Shown: positions 34,428 through 43,127 of the stretch, piece by piece | Position numbering within the stretch: the first letter of the stretch is position 1 | Layout: the number at the start of each line of letters is the position of its first letter | Assembly (NCBI RefSeq): GCF_036248275.1 | Contig: NZ_CP109181.1 | Span: forward strand, 4,278,001-4,342,000 | DNA: 64,000 nucleotides | Reading direction: 5' to 3' | Source of the DNA: Streptomyces sp. NBC_01716 | Lineage (GTDB): Bacteria > Actinomycetota > Actinomycetes > Streptomycetales > Streptomycetaceae | Translations under genes and position numbers: made by a program | The notes under the pieces: generated by a model | What the model was told of the DNA's origin: nothing | Database searches by the model: none | Seen by the model: the letters and a program-made list of their open reading frames with translations, nothing else

Positions 34428-34700
34428 GTGACGGGCGGCCGGTGATCCGCGGGGTGGTGATCGGTAAGGCGGTGGTTCTGGTGTCGCGCGTGGTGTGAGC
34501 ACCGCGTGTGGCACCGGTCTCGTGTGTGTCACAGGTGACACGGATACCGCTGATGACGCTGCTGATGCGGGCGGCGCGGATGGCGCTGCTGACGGTCATG
34601 ACGCAGGTGCTGCGGGTGGCTCTGGTGAAGCGGGTCACGCGGGTCACGCGGGCGCCGAGTGCGCCGCGGATGCCAGGAGTCCTGAGGGAATCCCGGTTCC

Positions 34701-35126
34701 TCACGCCGCCGCCGAAAGCGCCGCGTCGGCGGCCGACTTGTTGTCACGCGCGACATCGGCGTCCGTACGGGTGTCGACGGGCATCCGGCGGACCGAAGGT
34801 GACGAACCGTGCGCTTCCGCGCGGATACGCTGCTCGATGGTCGGCGGCCGGGACGTGTCCGCCGGCCGCGCGCTCTGCGGCAGTGCCCGTTGCACCGCGG
34901 GTGCCGTCACACCTCCGACCCGCGCGACGCCTTCGCCCCGCGTCACGCCACCGCCCCGCTCCTCGGCGGCGACCGGCGGCTGACCACCCTTCGCGGGCTG
35001 CTCGGCGGGCTGCTGTACGGCGGCGTCCGCCGCCGCAGCGGGGGCGGTCAGCCCCAGGGTGGTGAGTACCGCGAAGAACGCGGTCAGGAAGGCTGTCCAC
35101 AGATTCTTGACCTTGAAGGCGGCCAT
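34701..35126 (-). CDS. Secreted DUF6344-like protein
   Basis: A 141-residue exported protein. A signal peptide is clear: KNLWTAFLTAFFAVLTTLGL then APAAAADA with a cleavage site near residue 33. The mature part is rich in Ala, Pro, Gln and charged residues with no domain that I can name beyond resemblance to a streptomycete family (DUF6344). It converges on the DUF5324 gene; the 34428-34700 gap between them holds only low-complexity repeats (GCTGATG- and GGGTCACGC-type). Confidence 0.72.
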   Translation of the reverse strand: MAAFKVKNLWTAFLTAFFAVLTTLGLTAPAAAADAAVQQPAEQPAKGGQPPVAAEERGGGVTRGEGVARVGGVTAPAVQRALPQSARPADTSRPPTIEQRIRAEAHGSSPSVRRMPVDTRTDADVARDNKSAADAALSAAA

Positions 35127-35291
35127 GGCCCCTCGCTTTCAGGTTGCGCTCGGGTTGAGCGATCTACATACCTTCCTCATGATGTGTACGCATCTTGGGA
35201 ATCGAGGGACCAACGCCGCCACTGCGCAGTTCTTCTGATGAACACCACCCGTACGGTGCAACGGGCGCCGTCAATCGTTTCTCATGCCCGG

Positions 35292-36194
35292 TCAGGCGGC
35301 CTTCGGGCGCCCCCTCATCACCTTGAACAGGCTGGTGAAGCTGTCGTCCGCGTGGCCCTCCGCGACGCCTCGCCTGAACAGTTCCAGGACCGCCGCGGGC
35401 AGGGCGGTGTCGACCCCGGCCGCCTCGGTGGTGTGCACGACGTGCTCGATGCTGGCCACCCCCATGGCGAGTCTGTCGACATCGCCGGGAAACTCGCCGA
35501 TGTCGATCCGGGGCGTGTAGAACTCGAAGAACCGGGACATCCCGCGCGTGCTCTCCGACGCGTACGGCAGGATCTCGGCGGCCGGGATGCCGTTGGCGTC
35601 GGCGATAGCCAGGGCGTGCACCCAGCCGAGCATCGAGGTCCAGAACAGGTCCATCCCGATCTGGTAGTACAGCGCGGCCAGCCCCTGGTCCTCGCCCCGG
35701 TAGTCGGTGGTGGTCAGCACCTCCAGGGTCGGCGCCAGTTCCTCGAAGAGGTCGCGCGGGCCGCTGTAGTATGTGAAGACCTCCCGCGTGCCGATACCGG
35801 AGGGCGGCGTGTTCACCCCGCCGGTCAGCTGCCGTGCGCCATGCCCCTCGAACCAGAGCGCGGCGGCCCGTGCCCGCTCGGGGGTGTCCGAGGTCAGATT
35901 CACGACCACCCGTCCCGGCAGGCTCGCCGCGGCCGGTTCGAGGATCGCGTACATCGCGTCGTAGTCGGTCAGGCTGAGCACGACCGGCCCGCCGGCTGCG
36001 AGGGCCTGACCGACCGAGGGGGCCAGGGTCGCGCCCCTGGCCACCAACTCCTCGGCCTTGCCCGCGCCGCGGTTCCAGAGGGTCACCTCGTACCCCTTGT
36101 CGAGGTACGCGCCCGCCATCGCCCGCCCCATGGGTCCGAGCCCGATCACCGTCACCGCGGGCGCACCCGTGCCCGTACTCGCATGCGTAGTCAT
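35292..36194 (-). CDS. NAD(P)-dependent imine-reductase/beta-hydroxyacid dehydrogenase-like protein
   Basis: A 300-residue two-domain dehydrogenase. The N-terminal Rossmann domain starts VTVIGLGPMGRAMAGAYL; the second motif NLTSDTPERARAAALWF and a helical C-terminal domain resemble imine reductases, where the usual catalytic lysine of hydroxyisobutyrate dehydrogenases is replaced. ATG at 36194 has GGGG-type purines upstream. It diverges from a TetR regulator, and twin operators lie between them, so it is probably the regulated target. The substrate is unknown. Confidence 0.85.
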   Translation of the reverse strand: MTTHASTGTGAPAVTVIGLGPMGRAMAGAYLDKGYEVTLWNRGAGKAEELVARGATLAPSVGQALAAGGPVVLSLTDYDAMYAILEPAAASLPGRVVVNLTSDTPERARAAALWFEGHGARQLTGGVNTPPSGIGTREVFTYYSGPRDLFEELAPTLEVLTTTDYRGEDQGLAALYYQIGMDLFWTSMLGWVHALAIADANGIPAAEILPYASESTRGMSRFFEFYTPRIDIGEFPGDVDRLAMGVASIEHVVHTTEAAGVDTALPAAVLELFRRGVAEGHADDSFTSLFKVMRGRPKAA

Positions 36195-36212
36195 CACGTG
36201 CCCCACTCCCAC

Positions 36213-36269
36213 TAGAACGAACGCTCTATCCAGTGGAGAACGTAGCACGCCGCTAGAGCGAGCGTTCTA
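36213..36269. promoter_or_regulatory. Twin TetR operators between the divergent genes
   Basis: TAGAACGAACGCTCTA (36213-36228) and TAGAGCGAGCGTTCTA (36254-36269) are imperfect 16-bp palindromes, almost the reverse complement of one another (15 of 16), centred 41 bp apart. A TAGACT -10 hexamer at 36275-36280 lies just downstream of the second, 7 nt before the GTG of the TetR gene. Confidence 0.75.
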
Positions 36270-36287
36270 TTCAGTAGACTTGCCGCT

Positions 36288-36911
36288 GTGAGGACGGCGG
36301 AGCAGGACCCCACGAAGGAAAGCGAACGCCCGGTCGGCACGCGCGAGAGGATCGTCCGGGCGGCCTCGCTGCTGATGCAGCGCCAGGGCTACGACGGCAC
36401 GGGGATCAAACAGATCTCGACCGAGGCCGGGGCCACACTCGGGTCGGTCTACCACTTCTTCCCCGGGGGCAAGCAGCAGCTGGCCGTCGCCGCGATTGGG
36501 CACGGCGAGCGCGAGTTCGCCGACGAGCTACGCCTCACCCTCGACGGCGCGGCCGACCCGGCCCAGGCGGTGATCGACTGCGCCTACCGCCTGGCGGAGG
36601 GGCTGCGCGAGTCCGACTGGGTCGAGGGCTGCCCGGTCACCTCCACCGCCCTCGGCACGGCGGGGCGCGCCCCCGACATCCAGGAGGCCGCGGCTGCCGC
36701 GTTCGCGAACTGGCGCGACCTGGTGTATGCGCGACTTCGCCGCGCCGAAATCGCGGAGGACGACGCCCGCGATCTGGCCCATACCGTGATCAGCACCCTC
36801 GAAGGCGCCGAACTGGCCTCCCAGGTCTCCAGAAGTGATCGCCCCCTGCTGACAGCCGGCCGTCACCTCGCCCAACTGATCAACCTCTACGGCCCGACGA
36901 CGGATTCCTGA
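36288..36911 (+). CDS. TetR-family regulator, LmrA/YxaF-like
   Basis: A 207-residue repressor. The DNA-binding domain (residues 16-65) includes GIKQISTEAGATLGSVYHFF, and the C-terminal ligand domain has the ESDWVEGCPVTSTALGTA stretch found in the LmrA/YxaF branch. The GTG at 36288 follows a TAGACT -10 by 7 nt and lacks a ribosome-binding site, so the mRNA is probably leaderless. It likely represses itself and the divergent dehydrogenase gene through the twin operators. Confidence 0.9.
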   Translation: MRTAEQDPTKESERPVGTRERIVRAASLLMQRQGYDGTGIKQISTEAGATLGSVYHFFPGGKQQLAVAAIGHGEREFADELRLTLDGAADPAQAVIDCAYRLAEGLRESDWVEGCPVTSTALGTAGRAPDIQEAAAAAFANWRDLVYARLRRAEIAEDDARDLAHTVISTLEGAELASQVSRSDRPLLTAGRHLAQLINLYGPTTDS

Positions 36912-37128
36912 GGGCACGTCGGACCATCCGGGTGAGCGACGTCCTCAAGCCGCCCTCAAGCCGCCCTCAAGCGGCGGTCGAGCCGGAGTCGAGCCATGAT
37001 CCAGCGGGCGTCCAGCGGCGCCTGAGCCGGAGTCGAGGTGCGGAAGGGAGAGTCGGGACCGAGGGCACGGCAGCCCCGGGGGCCGTGATTCCGCACGGGC
37101 GCCCGCCACCGGCTCAAGGGGGACTCCC
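36912..37128. repeat. Short direct repeats upstream of the SGNH gene
   Basis: The unit CCGCCCTCAAG, preceded by CCTCAAG, is repeated three times near 36944-36972, and GAGCCGGAGTCGAG occurs twice (36980 and 37024 regions). Their role is unclear; they lie in the promoter-side region of the small gene cluster that follows. Confidence 0.55.
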
Positions 37129-38181
37129 GTGGAACAGCAGGCGAAGCTGACTCCGCAGATGAAGCATTACGAGGATTTCGCGGGCGCGGACATCCGCTGG
37201 ATGCCGTACGTCATGTTCTACAACCGGACCGACTACCGGTCTCCCGCGATCAACACCGACTCCGCCGGCTTCCGGATAACGGAGACCGACAAGGGCCCTG
37301 TATCGCTCGGCGAACCCCTCCCCGAAGGGGAGGTGAGCCTGATCCTCGGCGCCTCCACCGCCTTCGGATTCGGTGCGACCGCCGACGCCCACACCATCCC
37401 CTCACTGCTCTCGCAGGGCGAGGGCACGGTGCCATGGCTCAATCTCGCGGCCCCGGCGTTCAACTCCACCCAGGAACTGATCGTCTTCCTGATGCACCGG
37501 CACAGCCTGCCCCGGGTCCGGGACATCGTCGTCTTCTCCGGGCTCAACAATCTGGTGGTCTCCGGGCTCCCCGGCGCGGACGAGGGGTACGGGCAGTTCT
37601 TCTTCTCCGGGCCGTTCTTCCGTCAGCTGGGCATCATGACCGACCAGTTCGAGAAGCCCGGCCAACAGCCCGGGAAGCTCGCGCGGGCCGCCCGGCGTAT
37701 CGGGCTCGGCGGCGGGGCGGACAAGGCGAAGGACACCGACAAGCCGGTGCTGGCCGACCCGGACGCGCGGATCGAGGTCGCGCTCCGCAACGCGCTCCGC
37801 GATCTCGACACCCTCCAGTACCTGGCCGTGCCGACCGGGGCGCGCGTGCGGTACGTGCTCCAGCCCACCGCGTCCTGGTGCGGAAAGTCCCTCACCGCCG
37901 AGGAGAAGCTCCTCATCGAGGAGAACTACACGGAACGCGGCGGGGTGTGGGATCTCTTCCGGCAGATCCTCGAACCCTCGGTGCACGCCGTCTACTCGCA
38001 GGCGCTGGCGGACGCGTGCAAGACGCGCGGAATCGACTTTCTCGACCTCAACGCCGCCTTCAAGGTGGCGCCGAGCAGGGACTCCTGGCTGTTCACCGAC
38101 CAGCCGCACCTCAACGACGACGGAAACCGCGTGGCGGTGGACATCATGAACGCCGAACTGGGTCTCAACGGGCCGGCGTGA
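37129..38181 (+). CDS. SGNH/GDSL-hydrolase-like protein, first gene of the peptide/carbamoyl cluster
   Basis: A 350-residue protein. LILGASTAFGFGAT (about 70-83) has the nucleophile serine of the SGNH fold, GLNNLVVSG (about 139-147) contributes the block III asparagine, and FTDQPHLNDDGN (about 322-333) holds the Asp-x-x-His dyad, so all catalytic blocks are present. There is no signal peptide. GTG at 37129 follows AAGGGGG. Similar proteins are, I believe, labelled inducer of phenazine A in some streptomycete records; that memory was not verified. Likely an esterase or acyl transferase acting on a product of the downstream genes, which follow on the same strand. Confidence 0.75.
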   Translation: MEQQAKLTPQMKHYEDFAGADIRWMPYVMFYNRTDYRSPAINTDSAGFRITETDKGPVSLGEPLPEGEVSLILGASTAFGFGATADAHTIPSLLSQGEGTVPWLNLAAPAFNSTQELIVFLMHRHSLPRVRDIVVFSGLNNLVVSGLPGADEGYGQFFFSGPFFRQLGIMTDQFEKPGQQPGKLARAARRIGLGGGADKAKDTDKPVLADPDARIEVALRNALRDLDTLQYLAVPTGARVRYVLQPTASWCGKSLTAEEKLLIEENYTERGGVWDLFRQILEPSVHAVYSQALADACKTRGIDFLDLNAAFKVAPSRDSWLFTDQPHLNDDGNRVAVDIMNAELGLNGPA

Positions 38182-38210
38182 CAGAGACCACGGGAATGAG
38201 GTGATCAGCC

Positions 38211-38291
38211 GTGCTCAAGAAACTCCTGGCGCTCTTCCGGCGACGCAAGAAGAAGCCTCGCAAGGACAACACCATCTACCCGATGTTCTGA
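38211..38291 (+). CDS. 26-residue basic peptide, possible precursor peptide
   Basis: A very short gene with strong translation signals. The GTG at 38211 is preceded by AGGTGATC (38199-38206), nearly perfectly complementary to the 16S rRNA tail. The product starts MLKKLLALF, continues with a run of Arg and Lys (residues 10-18), then Asp-Asn, and ends TIYPMF. It sits between the SGNH gene and the diiron enzyme gene, with 29 bp and 20 bp gaps. An amphipathic basic leader followed by a short hydrophobic tail is what one expects of a modified-peptide precursor or of a small membrane-surface peptide. I do not recognise a family. Confidence 0.65.
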   Translation: MLKKLLALFRRRKKKPRKDNTIYPMF

Positions 38292-38311
38292 GCGGAAGGA
38301 ACGCGAACGCC

Positions 38312-40693
38312 ATGTACCGCGCCCTGTATCTGCGAGCGCTGGCCCCCGAGGGCCCGCTGCCACTGTCCGCCCGGGACGTGGAACTCGTACGGGCCGCTCT
38401 GTCGGCACCTGATACGAACGGCGCGGCGGGCGACGCGGCCGGCGCGGGCGAGCAGACGGGCGCGAGCGGGCATGGGGACGACGCCGCTCTTCCGGATCTG
38501 ATGGAGACGGTCCGGCGGTGGAGCGGCGAGGAGGCGGACCGGTTCGCCTTGGTGCTCGAAGGGCCGGAGGCCGTACGCGGCGTGCTGCGCGACTGCGCGC
38601 CGCTGGCCCTCTCCGCCGGTGCCTGGCTCCAGTGGATCCCCAGTCCGGGCAACTCCGAGACCGAACCGGTCCTCAGGGTGCTCACCCTCTACGCCTCCGA
38701 TGTCGGCGCCGGGCTGCCGCTCTCGGATCGCGGCAGCGCGTACCGTGCCCTGCTCCGTCGGCACCGGATCGCCGAGGAGCAGCCGGGGGTACGGCTGGCG
38801 AGCAGTGAGTACGTCGAGACCGCCGGCTTCCGGCTGATCGCGCTGCTGCTCGCGATGAGCAGGCTGCCCGGCGAGTTCCTGCCGGAGATCCTCGGGGCGG
38901 ACCTCTGTCTGCGGGCGGTGGGGACGCCGCCCGCGGTCGCGGCCGTGCTCGGGTCGGGCGGTGCCGAGGGCGACGACCTGGAGAGCCTGGACATGGGCGG
39001 GGCCCGGCCGGGCGCCGCGCCCACCGCACGGGAGTTGTCGCTGGCCGCCGCCCGCGCGTACATCGAGGAACGGTCCGCCCTGGCGGGCCCGGCGGGCGGC
39101 CAGGAGGCGGAGCGCCGGCTGCGGCTCGGCTTCCACTGGGCCGCGCGCGAAGTGCGCTCCTGGAGCGCCCGGCTGCTCGACGAGACGTCGCTGGCCCGCC
39201 ACCCGGACCACGGCGTCTGGCGGCTGATCTGCCGCCGGGCCCGTCAGGCGGCCGTCTACCACTCCGACTACGAACTCGACGGCCGTCCGCTCTCCGACTG
39301 GTTCGCCGACGTGGACGCCGGGCCCGGGCCTTTCCTCACCGCGCTGGCCCGGAGCAGGCTCGTACGCCCGGGGAAACCGGACTCAAGTCCTCTGCTGGGT
39401 GGGCTCGTAGCGCCCGACGGGCCGATGTTCCGGATCTTCACGGAGGAAGACATCGCGGTGCTCCGCCGGTGGATCGCGCATCTGCCGCCGGAAGGCGCGG
39501 AGCCGCATCCGGAGGACGGTCTTCCGCCCGCCCACCACGAGGCACTGCGCGAGGCGCAGCGCGCCTGGCATGCCCAGGACGCGGACCTTGACACCGGCCT
39601 CGACCCCGCACGGGACGCCGGTGAGGATGCCGGTCGCGCGGATCCGGAAGCCGGGTCCACCACTTCTCCGGTGCGTCCCGGACGCCGCCGTACCTCCGCC
39701 GCACGCTCCCGCCCCACGGCCCGCGGCGCTTACCGAAGCCTCCTCAGCCGTGCCGATTCCCCGGCCCTGCGCGAATTCGCGTACTCCTACGCGACCCGCT
39801 GGTTGGCCCGTTCCCGTTACGCACCGCACCGCGCGCCCGAGCGACTGCCCGTGCACTGGGACGCGGAGCACGGACTGCGTCAATGGCTCACCCGCGCGCA
39901 CGACCGGCACGCCGAGACCTTCCAAGAAGGCGACGTCGAGCTGCCCTCACGCGAAGAGCTGATCGACTCCACCCTCCAGCTCGCCCCGCTGATCATGATC
40001 GACGGAGGCTGGCTCCAGGGCTTCACCGACTATCAGCACGCCTCGTCCCGCTCCGGCCATCTGCTCTTCCGGACGTACTGGGACGAACTAGGCAACGGCG
40101 AGTCCGACCTCAACCATCCACGCATCTACCGCGCGCTGCTGAGCGAGATGGGCATCGATCTGCCCGCCACCGCGTCGCCGGAGTTCAGCGCCTGGCCGGA
40201 CTTCCGTGACGAGGCGTTCTCGATGCCGGTCTACTGGCTGAGCATCTCGCGCTTCCCCGAGACCTTCATGCCGGAGATCCTCGGGCTCAACCTCGCCATG
40301 GAACTGTCCGGTGTCGGTGGCAGCTACCGCAGTGCGCGGGTGGGGCTGAAGCACCACGGTTTCAGCACCCAATTCGTGGATCTGCACAACACCATCGACA
40401 ACGTCGCCACCGGGCACTCCGCCTGGGCCGCGGACGCGATCGACAGCTATCTGGCCGATCTGCCCGGAGTCCTCGGGCCCGGCAGGACCCACGACATCTG
40501 GGAGCGGATCAAGGTGGGCCACCGCTCGCTCAATCCGCCGAGCGGCCGGGCGGCGGAGCTGTACGCCGCGTTCCACACCCGGCGCGCGAATCGCGCCCGG
40601 CGCCCGAACCACCCGGCGCATCGGGCCCCCGAGGCACACCAGGACCGCCCGCACCGGCCGGCACACCCGGACCGCCTCGATCTGAGGAGCTGA
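38312..40693 (+). CDS. Haem-oxygenase-like diiron (iron-containing redox) enzyme, tandem domains
   Basis: A 793-residue protein with two similar halves. The C-terminal half (about 540-740) has the ligand pattern of haem-oxygenase-like diiron oxidases: TYWDELGNGE (E592), LNHPRIYRALL (H602), FMPEILG (E655), then KHHG (H682), VDLH (H692), D696 and H702. The N-terminal half (about 95-225) has the matching scaffold, AGAWLQWIP, YASDVGAG, YRALL and FLPEILGADL, but lacks most of the His/Glu ligands, so it looks like a catalytically dead duplicate. A charged linker (roughly 440-500) joins the halves. ATG at 38312 with GGAAGGA upstream is the start. Family members oxidise amino acids, fatty acids or peptides; the adjacent peptide is a candidate substrate. 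Confidence 0.75.
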   Translation: MYRALYLRALAPEGPLPLSARDVELVRAALSAPDTNGAAGDAAGAGEQTGASGHGDDAALPDLMETVRRWSGEEADRFALVLEGPEAVRGVLRDCAPLALSAGAWLQWIPSPGNSETEPVLRVLTLYASDVGAGLPLSDRGSAYRALLRRHRIAEEQPGVRLASSEYVETAGFRLIALLLAMSRLPGEFLPEILGADLCLRAVGTPPAVAAVLGSGGAEGDDLESLDMGGARPGAAPTARELSLAAARAYIEERSALAGPAGGQEAERRLRLGFHWAAREVRSWSARLLDETSLARHPDHGVWRLICRRARQAAVYHSDYELDGRPLSDWFADVDAGPGPFLTALARSRLVRPGKPDSSPLLGGLVAPDGPMFRIFTEEDIAVLRRWIAHLPPEGAEPHPEDGLPPAHHEALREAQRAWHAQDADLDTGLDPARDAGEDAGRADPEAGSTTSPVRPGRRRTSAARSRPTARGAYRSLLSRADSPALREFAYSYATRWLARSRYAPHRAPERLPVHWDAEHGLRQWLTRAHDRHAETFQEGDVELPSREELIDSTLQLAPLIMIDGGWLQGFTDYQHASSRSGHLLFRTYWDELGNGESDLNHPRIYRALLSEMGIDLPATASPEFSAWPDFRDEAFSMPVYWLSISRFPETFMPEILGLNLAMELSGVGGSYRSARVGLKHHGFSTQFVDLHNTIDNVATGHSAWAADAIDSYLADLPGVLGPGRTHDIWERIKVGHRSLNPPSGRAAELYAAFHTRRANRARRPNHPAHRAPEAHQDRPHRPAHPDRLDLRS

Positions 40694-40696
40694 CCC

Positions 40697-42550
40697 ATGG
40701 CCATGCGTACCCCGGCCACCACCGTTCTCGGCCTCTCCGCCTACTACCACGACAGCGCCGCCGCCCTGGTCGGCAAGAACGGCATCATCGCGGCTGCGCA
40801 GGAGGAGCGGTTCAGCAGGCGCCGGCACGATCCGTCCTTCCCCGAACTGGCCGTCCGCTACTGCCTCGACGAAGGCGGCGCGAAGCTCGGCGACCTCGAC
40901 CGGATCGCCTACTACGAGCAGCCCACACGTAAATTCCGCCGGGTGCTCGCGACATATCTGGGGACCGCGCCCCGTACCTGGAGCTCCTTCCGCGAGGTCG
41001 CGCCCGCCTGGCTGGGGTGGAAGCTGCGTACGGCCTCCGAGGTCCGCGACCGGCTGGCGGAGCTGGGGCTCGGCCCCGTACCCGACATCGAATGCTTTGA
41101 GCACCACGAGTCGCACGCGGCGTCCGCCTTCCTGCCGAGTCCCTACGAATCGGCGGCCGTGCTCTGTGTGGACGGCGTGGGTGAGTGGACCACCACCTCC
41201 ATCTGGCACGGCACCGGTGACCGCGTCGCGCCGGTGGCCGAGCTGTCCTTCCCGCACTCCCTGGGGCTGCTCTACTCCTCCTTCACCTACTTCTGCGGCT
41301 TCAAGGTCGACTCCGGCGAGTACAAGCTGATGGGCCTCGCGCCATACGGCAAGCCCGTCTACGCGCCACTGATCCGTGAGCACCTGATCGACCTGAAGGA
41401 CGACGGCTCGTTCCGGCTCGACACCCGGTTCTTCGAGTTCCTGCACGGCCAGGTGATGACCGGGCGCCGCTTCGAGCAGCTCTTCGGGGGGCCGCGCCGG
41501 GAGCCCGAAGGACCGCTCACGGAGCGGGAGTTCGACCTCGCCGCGTCGGTGCAGCAGGTCACCGAGGAAGTGATGCTCAAGCTGGCCCGTACGGCACAGC
41601 GGCTCACCGGCGAGAGCCACCTGTGCATGGCCGGGGGTGTGGCGCTGAACTGCGTGGCCAACGGGAAGATCGTGGAGAGCGGCCTCTTCGAGGAGGTCTG
41701 GGTGCAGCCGGCCGCGGGGGACGCGGGCGGCGCGCTCGGCGCCGCGCTGCTGGCCAGGCGGGACGGACCCGGCACGGAGCGTACGCATACGCGCGAGTCC
41801 CGTGACGCCATGCGTGGTTCGCGCCTCGGGCCGGGTTTCGACAGCGACGAGATCAAGGCCTTCCTGGACGCCCGCTCGCTCCCCTACACCCGCCTCCGTA
41901 CGGAGGAGCTCTCGCGCAGGGTCGCGGGGGAGCTGGCTGAGGGGAAGGTGGTGGGGTGGTTCCAGGGGCGGATGGAGTTCGGGCCGCGGGCCCTCGGCTC
42001 CCGTTCGATCCTCGGGGACGCGCGGAATCCGACGATGCAGTCGGTCATGAACCAGAAGATCAAGTTCCGGGAGTCCTTCCGGCCCTTCGCCCCGATCGTG
42101 ATGGCCGAGCACACCGAGGAGTACTTCGACCTGCGACAGCCGAGCCCGTACATGCTCGTCGTGGCGGCGGTCGCCGAGCGGCAGCGGATCGAGGCCGATG
42201 TCGCGGCCGACGCGACAGGGCTCGACCGCCTTCGGGCGCGCCGGTCGACGGTCCCGGCGGTGACGCATGTGGACCACTCCGCGCGCGTCCAGACGGTCAC
42301 GGCCGACCACGACCCGCGACTGCACCGGTTACTGGGCGACTTCAACGAACTGACCGGCTGCCCGGTCCTGGTCAACACGTCCTTCAACGTGCGCGGCGAG
42401 CCGATCGTGGCGACCCCCGAGGACGCCTACCGGTGCTTCATGCGTACGGACATCGACACGCTGGCGCTCGGTGACTTCCTGCTGGAGAAGACCGCCCAGC
42501 CCGCCTGGTCGGAGAAGGACGACTGGCGCGACCTGATACCGCTGGACTGA
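40697..42550 (+). CDS. O-carbamoyltransferase, NodU/CmcH/TobZ family
   Basis: A 617-residue enzyme. The N-terminal Kae1-like domain reads LGLSAYYHDSAAALV, EERFSRRRHD and HHESHAASAFLPSP (iron/zinc-binding histidines), with GGVALNCVANGK in the ATP region; the C-terminal YrdC-like domain has GRMEFGPRALGSRSILGD and PVLVNTSFNVRGEPI. Such enzymes move a carbamoyl group from carbamoyl phosphate, through carbamoyl adenylate, onto a hydroxyl of a natural product or glycan. ATG at 40697 follows GAGGAG and is 3 bp after the diiron gene, so they are co-transcribed. The acceptor is unknown. Confidence 0.93.
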   Translation: MAMRTPATTVLGLSAYYHDSAAALVGKNGIIAAAQEERFSRRRHDPSFPELAVRYCLDEGGAKLGDLDRIAYYEQPTRKFRRVLATYLGTAPRTWSSFREVAPAWLGWKLRTASEVRDRLAELGLGPVPDIECFEHHESHAASAFLPSPYESAAVLCVDGVGEWTTTSIWHGTGDRVAPVAELSFPHSLGLLYSSFTYFCGFKVDSGEYKLMGLAPYGKPVYAPLIREHLIDLKDDGSFRLDTRFFEFLHGQVMTGRRFEQLFGGPRREPEGPLTEREFDLAASVQQVTEEVMLKLARTAQRLTGESHLCMAGGVALNCVANGKIVESGLFEEVWVQPAAGDAGGALGAALLARRDGPGTERTHTRESRDAMRGSRLGPGFDSDEIKAFLDARSLPYTRLRTEELSRRVAGELAEGKVVGWFQGRMEFGPRALGSRSILGDARNPTMQSVMNQKIKFRESFRPFAPIVMAEHTEEYFDLRQPSPYMLVVAAVAERQRIEADVAADATGLDRLRARRSTVPAVTHVDHSARVQTVTADHDPRLHRLLGDFNELTGCPVLVNTSFNVRGEPIVATPEDAYRCFMRTDIDTLALGDFLLEKTAQPAWSEKDDWRDLIPLD

Positions 42551-42594
42551 GGGACTGAGACCGAGGGACTGAGGACAACGAGAGGACATTGCCC

Positions 42595-42771
42595 ATGAGC
42601 GGGATACGGCACCTCGCCGCCTCCGTGCTGCTCGCCGCCGTCTATCTGCTGGTGATCACTCCGATCGGGCTCGTGGCACGGGTGGTACGTGATCCTCTAC
42701 GGCGTCGGCCCGACCGCGGAGCGCCCACCTACTGGAACCATCGCGACCGAATCGCGCCACGGGGCGAATGA
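42595..42771 (+). CDS. Small membrane protein of the carbamoyltransferase cluster
   Basis: A 58-residue protein with one or two hydrophobic segments (HLAASVLLAAVYLLVITPIG) and a tail DPLRRRPDRGAPTYWNHRD. Short membrane proteins ending in a DPL...YW motif occur beside NodU-type carbamoyltransferases in other bacteria, which supports it as a conserved partner; this recollection was not checked. ATG at 42595 has AGAGGA upstream. Confidence 0.7.
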   Translation: MSGIRHLAASVLLAAVYLLVITPIGLVARVVRDPLRRRPDRGAPTYWNHRDRIAPRGE

Positions 42772-43127
42772 TTCGGGCCCACGCACCCCACGGGTTTCAG
42801 AAATTGGCTGATAGTCGGCTGCGACGGATCATGGGGTCGCATTACCGTGACCCACATCGCTGGGTTGACCAGTGAGCCAAGGGGGATTACGGGGATTGGT
42901 CAGCGAAATGCGGCGCACCCACGGCCGACCACCGTGGTGGAGTTACGGAAAGTAATTCCGGAATGCCGCATTCTCGTCTGATGGGCTTGTCCGGCCGCAG
43001 GCATGGGCCGGGCGCGGCATGGGCTGCTCCGCACCGGACGACCGGTGCCGACGACCCGCGCCGCCGGGGCACCTCTTGGTTCATGCGTGCGGCCAAGATG
43101 TTGCCTATTCACATACGGAGGTGCCGT
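42772..43127. other. Non-coding region before the SARP-like gene
   Basis: 356 bp with no supported gene. It contains TTGACC-type hexamers near 42865 and AT-richer patches at 42795-42830. SARP proteins bind direct heptamer repeats, but no clear pair was recognised here. Confidence 0.4.

Noticed and set aside
34428..34700. Plus-strand frames in the repeat-rich gap between the DUF5324 and DUF6344 genes
   Set aside because: Low-complexity Ala/Gly/Asp or Arg/Val translations with no family features; convergent gene ends explain the gap.
38201..38311. Upstream extension of the diiron enzyme to the GTG at 38201
   Set aside because: It would overlap the 26-codon peptide gene and its residues (AQETPGALPATQEE) show no link with the enzyme; ATG 38312 has its own ribosome-binding site.
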